From assembly GCA_023053575.1 (NCBI GenBank), contig JAKZAP010000021.1, forward strand, positions 20,026,212 to 20,090,211: a stretch of 64,000 nucleotides of DNA, read 5' to 3'. Under the pieces are notes generated by a model. It was not told where the DNA came from. It did no database searches and saw only the letters and a list, made by a program, of their open reading frames with translations. This document shows positions 1 to 10,628 of the stretch, in pieces. A program made the translations under genes and the position numbers. Numbering within the stretch: the first letter of the stretch is position 1; every line of letters begins with the position of its first letter. The stretch comes from Branchinecta lynchi (lineage: Eukaryota > Arthropoda > Branchiopoda > Anostraca > Branchinectidae).

Positions 1-2166
1 CCCAACAGAATATCGGACTCGGAAATAGGGACTAAATTGACTTTGCAGCCAGTTGAACTTTATCCTTTTCAATCGTAGACATCATGACCTGTGGAAACTA
101 GGAACATTATCTTATACAACCTAGTTGGCATTATTAAGCTATCCATAGCTTTTTAGTTCAAAATACCAAAATACCTCTACTAATTATTGCAAAACATATC
201 GTTGTTTATTTTGTCATTTGTATCTGTTGCGTTACCACTTAATTCTGGGTTACGGTGAAAGACCATCAACATAGACCATTTTAGCATCTCATGAAAACGG
301 CAATGCTTTAGCAATCGATTCTTGAACGACGAAATGAACCAAAACTTTTCTTATCGTAAGAAACACAGGAAACAAAATAGGTAAACATACTAGGAAATGT
401 CGGAAGCCCCTCATTGCCGAAGATGATTATGGTGTAATCTCAGACTGTTAGTTACAAGTCCCTGACATGTCTCCCAGCTGGGTTCCGCCTATTCTTTGTT
501 TGAGTGTGTACCCTACCACTAAAGTTGCCAACCCCTCAAAGACTTAATTCTAAGTTACAGTGATAGACCATTGAGACTCATTTTCTTACCCTCAGATTTA
601 AAGAGATCAAATAAAATATACACCAATTTGCACTAGTTTTCACACCGATTCCTACTTCCAAGGTTACAAGTCCATCTCAGCATGGTAGACATGGTGCCAA
701 ATTGTTTTCAGTTCAAAGACACCAGAAACACAGAATAGGATTAATAGGTAAACCAACTAGCAAAAGTTACAATCCTCATCGCAGAAAATGATTATGGTCT
801 AAAGTTGTAAGTGATATACCAAGGAGACTAATTTTCTTACCCCTCAGATTTGAAAAGATAACAAAATGCGCACCAATTTTCACAAGTTCTAGCCCCTCAT
901 GAACCCCTTATAGCAAGCGATTCTTACTTACAAGTCCATCTCCCCGTGATAGACATGGTACCAAATTTTTCTGACGATCAAACACACGGGAAAGAAATAA
1001 TAGAATTAATATGTACACCAACTACCAACGTGCCTAACCCCTCATCGCCGAAGATGATTATGGTCTAACAGGCGATTGTTGCTTACAGGTACCGTACATG
1101 TCTCATGATTGGGATCGGCCTCTTTTTGGTTTCAGTGTGTACCTCACTACTGAAGTTGTCAACCCCTCCAGACTTTCAAAATGTTGTATCTCATGAAGGA
1201 ATTTTTTTTACCTACAAACAGATGACATATACTTTGATCAGCTCATATCTGTATTAGTTCAAAAATTGACATTTTTGCCGTAGGCCAACTTTCTAATTTC
1301 ACCACTTAAAAAGAAGCAAAGGATAAGGTCTAATTTCTTCAGCAGTGAGAGAACTTTTAAAGTTTAAGAGGCCCATCTTATTTCATTTATCGTCCTCACT
1401 CCCAAATGTAAGAAATGGAATGGTAAATTCAGCTGAAATCATGAACAGAAACGGGTAGAAACAATAGATGGCAGCACTTTCGGACCCGTGGGAAAATGCC
1501 ACTAATTTTATTCAGTAAATTTTTCTATATATCACTCAAAGAAGATGTATTGGCTGTGGGGCCAGGGAACTGCCGCACATATTTCGCACTTTTAGATTTT
1601 AGTCCATCATCAATTTAAAATCGGTCTGCTAGAACAAAACTTTCCACTCGAAAGCAGAAACATGGTTTGATGGAACGAAAGCTTGGCTGCATAACTTCAG
1701 ATAGTCCTCTCTGACATAGGCTATACAATTCCACTTTAGTGCACACACTGTAGGCTCTGCCTCAATTACAAGCAAAAACCATCCTTTTTGGTCCCAGGCA
1801 AGAGTTCTACGGAGCTTTCCAAAATTTATTTATTTATTTATTTATGGCCCGCTTTTTGCGTAGCAGCGGAGTATGAATAAAAATTTGGACGGCCAGATCC
1901 CAGTTCGAGTGAAATTCGGCTAAGTCCAAAAGTTGGTTTAAACTTGAAAAGTGCAGCGAGCTGACCCAAATTAGGTCGGGCGCCGCGCTAAAAAAATTTT
2001 GGTCCGGGAAAAAAAAATGTTCATCAATCCGGCCTAAGGTCCACACTTTCCGTAAAAACCGCACAGGTTAGACCCTTACCACTTTCTAAGAATAAGCTGA
2101 AATCGGGGTACTAGGAAAAACAAAAAAAAACACGACAAAACCATAAGTTTTGCTCTCGCAGCACAA
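1..2166 (-). mobile_element. R1 element, partial copy running off the left edge
   Basis: This stretch is an inverted, diverged copy of the outer part of the complete R1 element at 10629-14444. Position 1 onward matches, in reverse complement, the sequence near 12200, and the copy ends near 2166 with a degraded form of the R1 terminal hairpin (TTGCTCTCGCAGCACAA). Between about 400 and 1200 it holds three copies of the internal unit that contains CCTCATCGCCGAAGATGATTA. It also carries a TTTA microsatellite at 1827-1844. No intact gene is visible. The identity of the element is unknown; the assignment rests on internal repetition only. Confidence 0.75.
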
Positions 2167-3055
2167 TTGTAATAAACTGATTTCCTTACCTTGTCTGAGG
2201 TTACGGGGAAGTCTTGTGTGGTACGTAGACCGGCTGGTTACTAGTTGGAGCATATGTCCTCTGACCTTTAAGTACAAAGAGTCAGACATTTAAGTCGCCA
2301 CGCTTCTAGCCACGCGCAAACTCACCAGCTGTCGCCTGACCCGGCCCCCGGTGTTACACCTAACCCCTTGTTAAATTCTTTTGCATCAGGTGTTGCTACC
2401 CCGTGAAACATATGCCATAACATCGATCATATTCAGTGAGGAGATTATGGGTATTTTCTGACATCTGCTCTCTAAACAGGAGGGAGGGGGTGTTCTTTTG
2501 TGAAGTATTTTCATGTTTTGTGTTCGAAAAACGATTAGGGGGGTAGTGGAGCAGAACACTTTTTACGAGCGGAGCAGCATGTCAAACGAGATGCAAGCTT
2601 TTTCGAGGAGAAAATAGGCTAGTGCTGAAATCAGTCAGTTAGCCGTTTATTTTTTTAGACCAGAGTCGGTCGTATGTGCGGAAAAATATGTGTAGACACA
2701 TATGTGTAGACCTGTTGTTTAATGCTCTCGTTTTATCTCATGTCTTATATATTTCCCCCCATAGGAATTGGCTGGGTATAACCGAACAAAGAGAGGTACG
2801 AACCCAGTACCACAACTCACAAAGTTCCTACTTCGCCTCCCTTTGAGGGAATCAAATAGGCAAATTAGCTGTCGGTTCAGTATTTTCGAACCGAGCCAAA
2901 AATTTTCTGAGATAAGTTCACGGGCTTATCGCAGAGCCTTCGAATAGGCTACTCTTACGAATCCTGACGCATAATATTTATACTTATTGAGTTGAAGTCG
3001 TGCATTTTTTGTCATTTGGTTTTCTTTTTTTTGTACTTTTGTTATTTCCTTCATG
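2167..3055. other. Unassigned, no gene seen
   Basis: I see no convincing exon, RNA gene or repeat match to the rest of the window here. It contains scattered A/T runs and a short duplicated GTGTAGACAC stretch near 2690-2712. Confidence 0.4.
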
Positions 3056-4400
3056 TCAAGTGCCATATACCGATCACTTTTCCGTCTATCGGTCAGTCCA
3101 GTGATCGCGATGTTAGGGTACTTCCAGATGTGCTAGGACGATGAAACTGGCAGCTTATTAAGGACCCAACCAAACTAACTTGGAAATAGTCACTTTCCCG
3201 CGACCATCGTGGGGTGGAGTGGAGGGAGGTAAGGTACAACTTCGGAACGGGTGGTCGAGTCTTAATAAAACTTGAATATTTGGAATGACCTCGTGTCTCA
3301 GACGTCCCATTCAAGTCCGGACTGGTTCCGATGAACGGGGGGGGGGGGGGGGATCTTGTGACTCTCTTAGAATGGAGCTATCAGGATGAAACTTGGTGGG
3401 AAGAACGAGCATAAGCCCTAGATATGTCACTTACAGAACTGGATCTGATTTGGCTACTGTGGGGGGAGTCGGAGGGGGGTTCCGGAATTCCAGTGATGTG
3501 GGTTTAGATACTTCCAGGTAGACTATGACGATGAAACTTGGCAGGCAAATCAAAGACTCGACCAGATTAACCTAAAAATAGTCAGTTCCCCAGTCCGACC
3601 ATCGGAGGGGAGTGGAGGGAGAGGGAATCTTTAATCTTAAGGCATGCGTATAACTTTCGAACGGGTGATAGGATCTTAATGAAACTTAGAAGCGATATTT
3701 GGAAAAACCTCGTATCTCAAATGTCCCATTTCAAGTCCTGGCCGGGTCCGATGAATGCGGGTGGGGGGGGGGGGGGGGGGTTGGAGGGAAGAACCGAAAA
3801 TCTCGTGACACGCTTGGAGTGGAGCAGACAGGAACAAACTTGGTGGGAAGATAAAGTATAAGAACCAGGTACATCAGTTACAGAGCCGGACCGGATTTGC
3901 GCACTGTCTGGGAGTTGGAGGAGGGATCGGAATTCCAGTGATCGCAGTTGAGGTACTTCCAGATGTGCTAGGACAATGAAACTTGGCTGTAAAATGAGAG
4001 ACTCGACAAGATTGGCTTAGGAATTGTCATGTTTCAGATCCGACCATACCTTTAAGTGCGCATCTTAACCGAAAAGTGAAAAAAATACTTTTGACCAAAC
4101 GATACATACTCATGATCCACAAGGGCCCGTGATCATTTTAGCTTCAAGGGTTTTGCTTACAAATTAAATTCTTGAAAGCAAAAAAAAAACTTTTGAGCAA
4201 AATATCATCATTTTTGCCTCAGGGTTTTGCTTACAGATAAGTTTCTAGTGCCCTTAAAGTGCGCATTATTACACCCAACTTCTAAAATAAAATACTTTTT
4301 ACCAAACGACACATTCTCGTGATTTCCAAGTTCATGATCATTCTTATCTCAAGGGTTTTGCTTAGAAATGGTAAGACCAAACCCACGAATTGGCAAATTC
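3056..4400 (-). repeat. Family C repeat, inverted, about 430-bp tandem units
   Basis: The segment reads in reverse like the complete family C copies at 16182-17267 and 50919-52311. Units recur with a spacing of about 430 bp (near 3100, 3495 and 3935), each containing the complement of CAAGTTTCATCGTCCTAGCA. The inner part (4060-4400) is built of shorter units around CAAGGGTTTTGCTTACAAAT. The low-coordinate end keeps AAGTGCCATATA, the eroded 3' hairpin of the family. Two long G runs (3339-3352 and 3762-3780) lie inside. No protein is encoded. Confidence 0.75.
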
Positions 4401-4829
4401 CAACTTTCATCCTCTGACCCAGCCTTGCAAGTGCCAAATGAGCTTCAAGCTCTTGTTCTTTTTTTCTTGCTTTGAAGTGGGCAGCGATCAAATTAGTATT
4501 ATTATATCTGTCATACGTGTGCGTAGGATTGGTAGGCCTGGGCGTATGAGATTAATCATACATTTGAAAATGACGCGCAAAACGGATGTCAGCCAATATT
4601 TACTCCAGCGACATTTAGCTGGAGCAAATTTTAGCTTTTACTTATGCGTCATTTTTTATTCATTCTAGGTGAGCTTAGGAGGAGAATTAATATATTTGTT
4701 TGCCTAAGGAGTTCTACACTGAAGACTGGATTAGGATTAACAAGTCTGTCTGGGTTCCGGTGCGGACTTTCAACACTAAGAATTAGGGAGATGGACAAAA
4801 ATTCGAAAAAATGGTTGCACTTGCAATGG
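4401..4829. other. Unassigned, no gene seen
   Basis: AT-rich sequence between family C and family D copies. Short open frames overlap on both strands, and none has a recognisable domain or splice context. Confidence 0.35.
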
Positions 4830-5101
4830 TTAAAGGACCTGTCGGGTCTATAATACCAAGGCAACCTACTTCCTCAATTGCACTTATTTGTTACATTCTT
4901 AGCCCGCTAACGATACTCACTATTCGCTGCACTTGCCACGATTCATTATTTTCCATGCGCATTATGCTCCCACCGCGTATCCTGCTATTCATGCGTAAAA
5001 CCGGTTTTCTGGTTTTTGCCGTATTTTAGCCTAGCTTTACAGCATTCAAAATAGTTTTGAACATTGGATATACATAGTAAACAGTGCGAGGTGTGCTTTA
5101 A
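4830..5101 (+). mobile_element. Family D element (TTAA / AGGACC ends), deleted copy
   Basis: It begins TTAAAGGACCTGTCGGG and ends GTGCGAGGTGTGCTTTAA, matching other family D copies at both ends but with an internal deletion (272 bp against about 375). TTAA at both borders fits a piggyBac-type target site. It is non-coding. Confidence 0.7.
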
Positions 5102-5103
5102 AG

Positions 5104-5363
5104 CAGTGGTTCCCAACCTTTTCCGCGCCGCGTACCACTAATCAAGGTTCGAAAAGATTGCGTACCCCCTTTTAAATGATAAGGGTGTACATGTGTAAAA
5201 ATATATAAAATCAATGAGGCAATCACTAGAGGCTGCTTTGTAGAAAAAATGTTGTCAAATCTCGGCTCGACGTCGTTAGCGGCATATTTTTTACAGTCAG
5301 CCTGTTTCTATGTTTGGTTTTGATGTTCTCCTCGTCAAGGTGTATCACAAACTTTTTCGTTAT
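5104..5363 (+). mobile_element. hAT-like element, one end only
   Basis: It starts with CAGTGGTTCCCAACCTTTT, which has the form of a hAT superfamily terminal inverted repeat, followed by the usual GCGTACCACT-rich subterminal stretch. The opposite terminus is absent; the sequence is cut off by the family B element at 5364. It contains no transposase. Confidence 0.6.
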
Positions 5364-6488
5364 TGGGATCCCAAAACGTAAGTGGAGGGATACCAATGAC
5401 ATCGCAAAAGTTGTCCGTCTGTCCGTCTGTAAGCATTATAACTCTCAAAGGGAATGAGATATTTTGATGAAACTTAGTGTGAGGATTCGTTGGGTCGTCG
5501 GACCAGTCAAGTTCGTAGATGGGCTTTGTAGCCCTACATTTAGGGGTGGGGGAGGGGGTTCAGATTAAGGGACAAACAAAATATTTTGAAACAGCTAATT
5601 TGATAGTCGATTACGAGGTAAGAATACATGCTGAAGAGGATGGTGAAAACCATTTTGTCATCGGACAAGTAGTTCGCCTGGAATCCGGCCAAAACCGGCA
5701 AGTTAGTTAAAAGGAAAAGTTTTATTTGAAGTTGATTAAATGTTTGATTTAGGGGTAGGAGGCGTGCTGAGGACGACGGTGAAAACCATTTTCTCGACGG
5801 ACAAGTAGTTCGCCCGGAATCCGGCCCAAACCGGAAAGTTTGTTAAAATTAAAAGTTTTATTTGGAGTTGATTAGTTGTTCGATTTAGGGCAAGAAGACA
5901 TGCTGAACACTTATGTGAACAAATTTTCTACCTTGACATGTAGTTCCCCCCGAATCCGGCCAAAACCGGAAAATTGTTAGAAGCTTAACTTTTATTTCTA
6001 GTTGATTAGATGACCGATTTAAGGGTAAAAAGAGGTGCTGAATCCGTGTTTGACAATCATATTTTACCCGGAAATATAGTTCAACCGGAATCCGGCTGGA
6101 GTCGGAAAATTTGGTATAAGTTAAATTTTTATTTGAAGTTGATTAAATGTTCATTTTTGGGGAAAGAAGATACCCTGAGTTCGTTTTTGAGCTTTCTTTT
6201 TTCGCCGGACAAGTAGTACTGGAGTTCGGCCGAAACCAAGAAATTGGCAGAAGTGGCAGGAAGTTTTCGTCAAAACCGATATGACTTATAGGGGTAAACA
6301 CACATGCTGAATCTATATCTGAACTTGGGTTTTTATCAGATGACTAGCTATTTGGCCTTAATCTGTTTCTATATTTTTATTGTAAAAATGTTCAAGGAGT
6401 CTGGCGATGACTGGATCTGGCTAAGACAAGACGCAGTTGTCTTGATCAGGTATTGAATTTTTGGGATCCCATCGAAACCTTTGGTCTT
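5364..6488 (+). repeat. Family B element, near-complete copy
   Basis: The left border is GGGATCCCAAAACGTAAG and the right border GGGATCCCATCGAAACCTTT. The left part has a GTCCGTCTGTCCGTCTGT motif. The body is a degenerate tandem array (period roughly 110-140 bp) around CCCGGAATCCGGCCAAAACC. Other copies lie at 17745, 31041, 39641 and, inverted, 48404. Open frames on either strand are by-products of the tandem units and contain no known domain. Confidence 0.75.
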
Positions 6489-7037
6489 GTCTTAATTCGC
6501 AACCTGAATGACAATATCACTTGCAAGAATCTGTTTGACACAGGAACAGATTTTACGGCAGTAGGCTAGCTGTTTTTGAATCAACATTATTTCACTGAAT
6601 TTCACTAGGGCTTGTAACCAGAGGCGTCACGCATGGGTTGACAACACCCATCCCCCCCCCAAAAGGGTCGGCCAGACGATTAAGAAGAATTCGTAAAAAA
6701 GCAGTTATTTAAAATAAAAAAGCTTAATGTGTATAAGGCGCAGCAAACGTCGGGCTTCTTACTCAATTAACAATTGACTGATAAAAATAAAACATCACGT
6801 TGTGGAAATAATTTACCGCCGTTACTAGAAGACGGAATTAGACAACGGTGCTTGATATTATGTATGAGATTATGCATTTACTATCATATATTACATATAC
6901 TGTACGCCACTGCTTGACACGTGTTGCGGCTTGAAGGTCCTTTGCTTGCCATCGAGCTATTAGCCACTGCAATGATTCACAGAAAATGTGCTCAAGTAAA
7001 AATAATACTAAAAATGGCAGATTGTTCCAACGTCCAA
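6489..7037. other. Unassigned, no gene seen
   Basis: Low-complexity and AT-rich sequence with a C run at 6650-6660. I see no exon or shared repeat. Confidence 0.35.
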
Positions 7038-7430
7038 TAAGCGTATTCTCGCCTTTCCCCGAGGACTCCTTTTGAGGAGTCCCTGCGTTTTTGTTTGTCC
7101 CATTGTCTTAATCCCCGTATTCTCGCGAGTCCCCACGGATCGGAAATGCTCTGATTATCATCACCATCATCAAAAAGGACTCCCTTTCAAATTAGGAGGG
7201 GAACCAATATTTGCTGGTGTTGGTGAAATGTAAAATTAATTAAAAACAATCAGAATAAACAAAACCAAAAATAAAGTGGATCCAGACTAATTGCGTCAAC
7301 TGCATATTTTCGTTTCGAACAAAATCCATTTTGGAAGCATTGCCCGTGTCCTCGTTAGTGACTCCCTCTATCATCGCCGTTCCCCTTTGTCCCCGAGGAG
7401 TCCTCGGGAAACGGCGAGAACCCGCCTAAT
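7038..7430 (+). mobile_element. TA-MITE, copy 1
   Basis: The ends are inverted copies of a GGCGTATTCTCGCCGTTCCCC-like sequence, each carrying its own short palindrome (GAGGACTCC...GGAGTCC). The interior has TTATCATCACCATCATCAAAAAGG and a TTTATTTTTGGTTTTG complement, shared with the copies at 45149 and 60407. TA or TTA flanks both ends. It has no coding capacity. Confidence 0.8.
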
Positions 7431-7800
7431 GTCTTCTGCTATCTGTAGTCTCTTCTATTTGATTCCGTAGCCACGAGACTAGACCTCAATCAGAGGCGAG
7501 GCCAGAAGAATCTCGTTAGTTCCATGTTTAAGCCGAAATGTTACTGGAATTCACTGTATCTGAAAATAGTATACAAAGCAAGAAGGCTTTGCAGTTAAAC
7601 TTTATAGCCTCTTTTTCGGTCACATCTATTTGACTTCGGCCTTAGCTTACCCATTTATGCCTGTAAGTGTTCCGTTTTTCTTTCCTTCACGAACGCTCAT
7701 GTTTTCTACTATATCTGCACACGATGCGGAGACATGCAGTATATTGTGTTTACATTTTCTTTAAAGCCCCTGTCCAGTTACCATCTGTTTGCCTTCGGCG
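7431..7800. repeat. Unnamed repeat with an unoccupied TTAA site
   Basis: The part from about 7600 to 7800 resembles 8177-8284 plus 8769-8830. It contains ACATTTTCTTTAAAGCCCCT uninterrupted, whereas the sister copy is interrupted at the TTAA by a family P element. No gene is visible. Confidence 0.6.
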
Positions 7801-8176
7801 TTAAAGGACCCCTAGCACTATCTACTCTTCAACTTACAATATTTTAAAACATTGAATACTTTAAAACTAGGCTGTACTTTCAACAAATAACCCAGGGTTT
7901 TGCCTGTTTTAAGCCTTTTTTTAGACTCGTTGACTTATAGCAAAAACGGGGAAACAATTTAAATAACCAGTTTTTTACGGAAAAACTTCTCGCAGACAAC
8001 CGTCGACAGCGTGATACACATCGAAAGTAGGGAAACACGACAATTGAGAAAATGGGGGTGGTTCTGTTAGAGGGGTTAGAATGTACTGTTCGAAATTTTG
8101 GTCTTCGGGTTAGAATTATATGGAGTGATCATGGAAGTAGGTTCCGTTAGTATTATAGGTAAGACAGGTCCTTTAA
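7801..8176 (-). mobile_element. Family D element, complete copy
   Basis: It starts exactly with TTAAAGGACCCCTAGCAC and ends GGTAAGACAGGTCCTTTAA. The terminal inverted repeat AGGACC and the flanking TTAA at both sides support a piggyBac-like mode of insertion. At 376 bp it is one of the best-preserved copies and serves as the empty-site reference for the element at 41957-42860. It is non-coding. Confidence 0.8.
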
Positions 8177-8287
8177 CTAACCGATTTAAGCCAGAGGTGC
8201 TCGTTTTCTGTTCTTCACAAACACTCATGTTTTTCTACCATATCATAGTGTGGAGATTTGCAGTATATCATGTTACCTTTTCTTTAA

Positions 8288-8764
8288 AGTTTAACCGAAA
8301 AGGGCTAGGATACGACAGTCTAGTTACCCATCACTTGTTCGCTTAAATAATCTTGAAAACCCGATGAAAAAGCGTTAGTTTGTTTTTCTGATATTTCCAA
8401 ATAATCGATTATCCCATTGTGCTTGCCGCTCTTCCCGTTTTTGTGATATCTCTACGGTGCCTGGAACATTTGGCAACAACACCAGCAGCAAACGAGTAAA
8501 TAAATTGTGTATCAAATAAACAAAGAAGTTTCTGCAGTCTGCACTGCCAAAAACTAGTGCTAGCTAGTGAAGTGTCTTGTGTAGTGATAGTTTAGTGATT
8601 TTCCAGGGCGAATTGTGAACGGATTCACCATGGGAAAGCGTCCACATTCCCAACGTCCCTACTGAAGACTACTGTGGACAAAATGAAAATCCCCAATAGG
8701 TGTTGTAATAATTCAATGTATTTGAATCTAAGATGTAAAAATAAGTTGCCTGTTCAGTTAAACT
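8288..8764 (+). mobile_element. Family P MITE (TTAA target), complete copy
   Basis: It is bounded by TTAA at 8284-8287 and 8765-8768. Terminal inverted repeats read AGTTTAACCGAAAAGG and, at the right, TTCAGTTAAACT. The flanks join into the same sequence seen unfilled at about 7758-7772, so the insertion point is directly visible. No protein is encoded. Confidence 0.85.
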
Positions 8765-8768
8765 TTAA

Positions 8769-9190
8769 AGCCCCTGTCCAGGTTACCATATGCTTGCTTT
8801 TGCTATTAGCCTACCCCTTTAAGCCCACGGTTTGGTGGGTCCAGTAAGTGTTCCTGTTTTCTCTAGCAGTCGCGTGTCCTCTCAAGCGCTACACCAATTG
8901 CAGCTGCTTCCTCAATTTTTACTCATCATTTACTACCTGTTTTCTTTCTTTCAGCTGTGCGGCGTTTGGGTTTGGAGTCAATATTCTACCGGGTTTTGGT
9001 GTGGTAACATTGGGTAGTCAATTACGGAACTGAAGTGGATACGGAAGGATATACAAACCTCGTGTTCTTCATGATGTATCTGTGCTAGTAGCCCAGGTAA
9101 GTCAGTAGTGTCGGTTGGTGGTAGGTGGTAATTCTTATTGAATCAGTTATCACAATATTAATCATCAGATTTCTTACGTTTTTGTTGGTT
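8769..9190. other. Repeat remnants, no gene seen
   Basis: It continues the unnamed repeat interrupted at 8287 (AGCCCCTGTCCAGGTTACCA). A TTTCTTTCAG tract near 8945 resembles a splice acceptor, but the frame after it has no recognisable content. Confidence 0.35.
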
Positions 9191-9690
9191 CCACGCGTTG
9201 AAAATCGATTATTGTGAATAGCGGAGCAAAGAAGTAACGTATTGTGATCGGGTCTTCAAACCCACTTCAAAGTTTAACCGAAAACGGCTAGGATAGGACA
9301 ATCTAGTTACCAATCTCTTATGTACTTAAATTGCTTGAAGACCCGCTGAACATGCGATACTTCGTTGTTCTCTCACCTCTATATATGCGCTTGTGTTTTG
9401 TTGTATCCCTTAGGATACACCACTGCCCAATGAAAAGCAACTTGTGTTAAGATTAAAATTTCCCACGTCATGGTAGATTTTACGGTGTGGGAACGGCCTC
9501 AGATGTTTTGAACGTCATAACTAGAGCAGATACTGGAAAATAAAAAAAATCAATTTGCAGAATCCAAATAATTCAGTGTATTCAGTTAAATGACACAAAA
9601 ATAAGTTGGCTTTTCGGTTAAACTTTAAGTGAACAAATGATGGGTAGCTAGATTGTCTTATCTCAACCCTTTTCGACTAAAATTTAAGGG
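9191..9690 (+). mobile_element. Family P MITE fragment that hosts another family P copy
   Basis: 9197-9265 (GAAAATCGATTATTGTGAAT...) and 9629-9690 (GATGGGTAGCTAGATTGTCT...) are the 3' part of a family P copy, as seen intact at 24290-24414. They are split by a second family P copy. The older copy lacks its left end. Confidence 0.65.
9271..9624 (+). mobile_element. Family P MITE nested in an older copy
   Basis: Left end AGTTTAACCGAAAACGG, right end CTTTTCGGTTAAACT, followed by TTAA at 9625-9628. The left target copy has decayed to TCAA. The host sequence at this point in other copies is CTTTAAGTGAATAAG, which contains the expected TTAA. Confidence 0.75.
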
Positions 9691-10628
9691 TCGCAAATCT
9701 AAAAAGTATTTTAAAATAATTAAGCATTCTTGAATTTACAATATCTTCATCTCCCATTTTCAAATCGCGGTACTCGGTACAAATATGGGATCATCTAGTA
9801 AGACACTATCTTTTGTCGTTACAGAATATTTTCTTTGTGACGCTTTAAGTGTTATTTGTCGCTATATTTAACGTTGCAAACCATTTTTAGTAATATGTTT
9901 AAGTAAAGCGTTAACACAACACATTTTTTCTCTAACATCGACGGATATTGTGTTATCTCATATCTGTTGACATTGCGCTTTCTAGTGCAAATGTTAGGGG
10001 ACTTCTGACAGTGTGGTCAGCTTCATTTAAATAGACGCAAGGTACAAAGCCTACTTTACGATTGCTTCGGCTTCTTTTGTTCTCTCCAAGTTTTCGTACA
10101 TTTTAGGTTTTTGGCAAGCTTGAACCTGCCCGAAAACGCGTGGTGCCAGTATTGCTACTATACTACAATCAAGGAGAGATTACCAAGGGATTTTACCGAA
10201 TGCCTTTACTAATCAATATTCTGATCGTATATGGTTGCCATTTATTCGCTTCCAATCAGCCTGAAGTGTATGTCACCTGTCATCCTCACAAATAGGTCTC
10301 AAATACCAACCCTAATTTTCCGGGTCTTTTGTTCTCTTCTAAGTTTTTGTACATTTTAGATTTTTGGCAAGCTTGAACCTGCCCGAAAAACGTGCGGTGC
10401 CAGAATTGCTACCATAACTACCATAAGTGCGATAGTGAGTTAGTGAGATTTTCGCTTCTGACAAGTGAGGTCAAGTTTTGAGGAAGGATGTCCTTATTGA
10501 AAATGTCTCCGCTGAAGGCGCTGAGGTCGCTACCTCTCTACGCTAACGTGACTTCTGGGTAAGGATTTATTTATCGATTAGTTTAGCTGTAAGTTTTGCC
10601 AGTCGGCTTACTATGGCCAATAATAATT
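9691..10628. repeat. Region with a ~100-bp direct repeat
   Basis: About 10064-10165 and 10319-10420 are diverged direct repeats, both containing GGCAAGCTTGAACCTGCCCG. I see no exon in the rest. Confidence 0.5.

Noticed and set aside
2780..2830. GAGGTACGAACCCAGTACC as a possible tRNA T-arm
   Set aside because: No matching acceptor or anticodon arms around it.
8935..9033. Pyrimidine tract plus TTTCAG followed by an open frame, as an exon start
   Set aside because: The sequence is part of a repeat remnant and the frame has no content of note.
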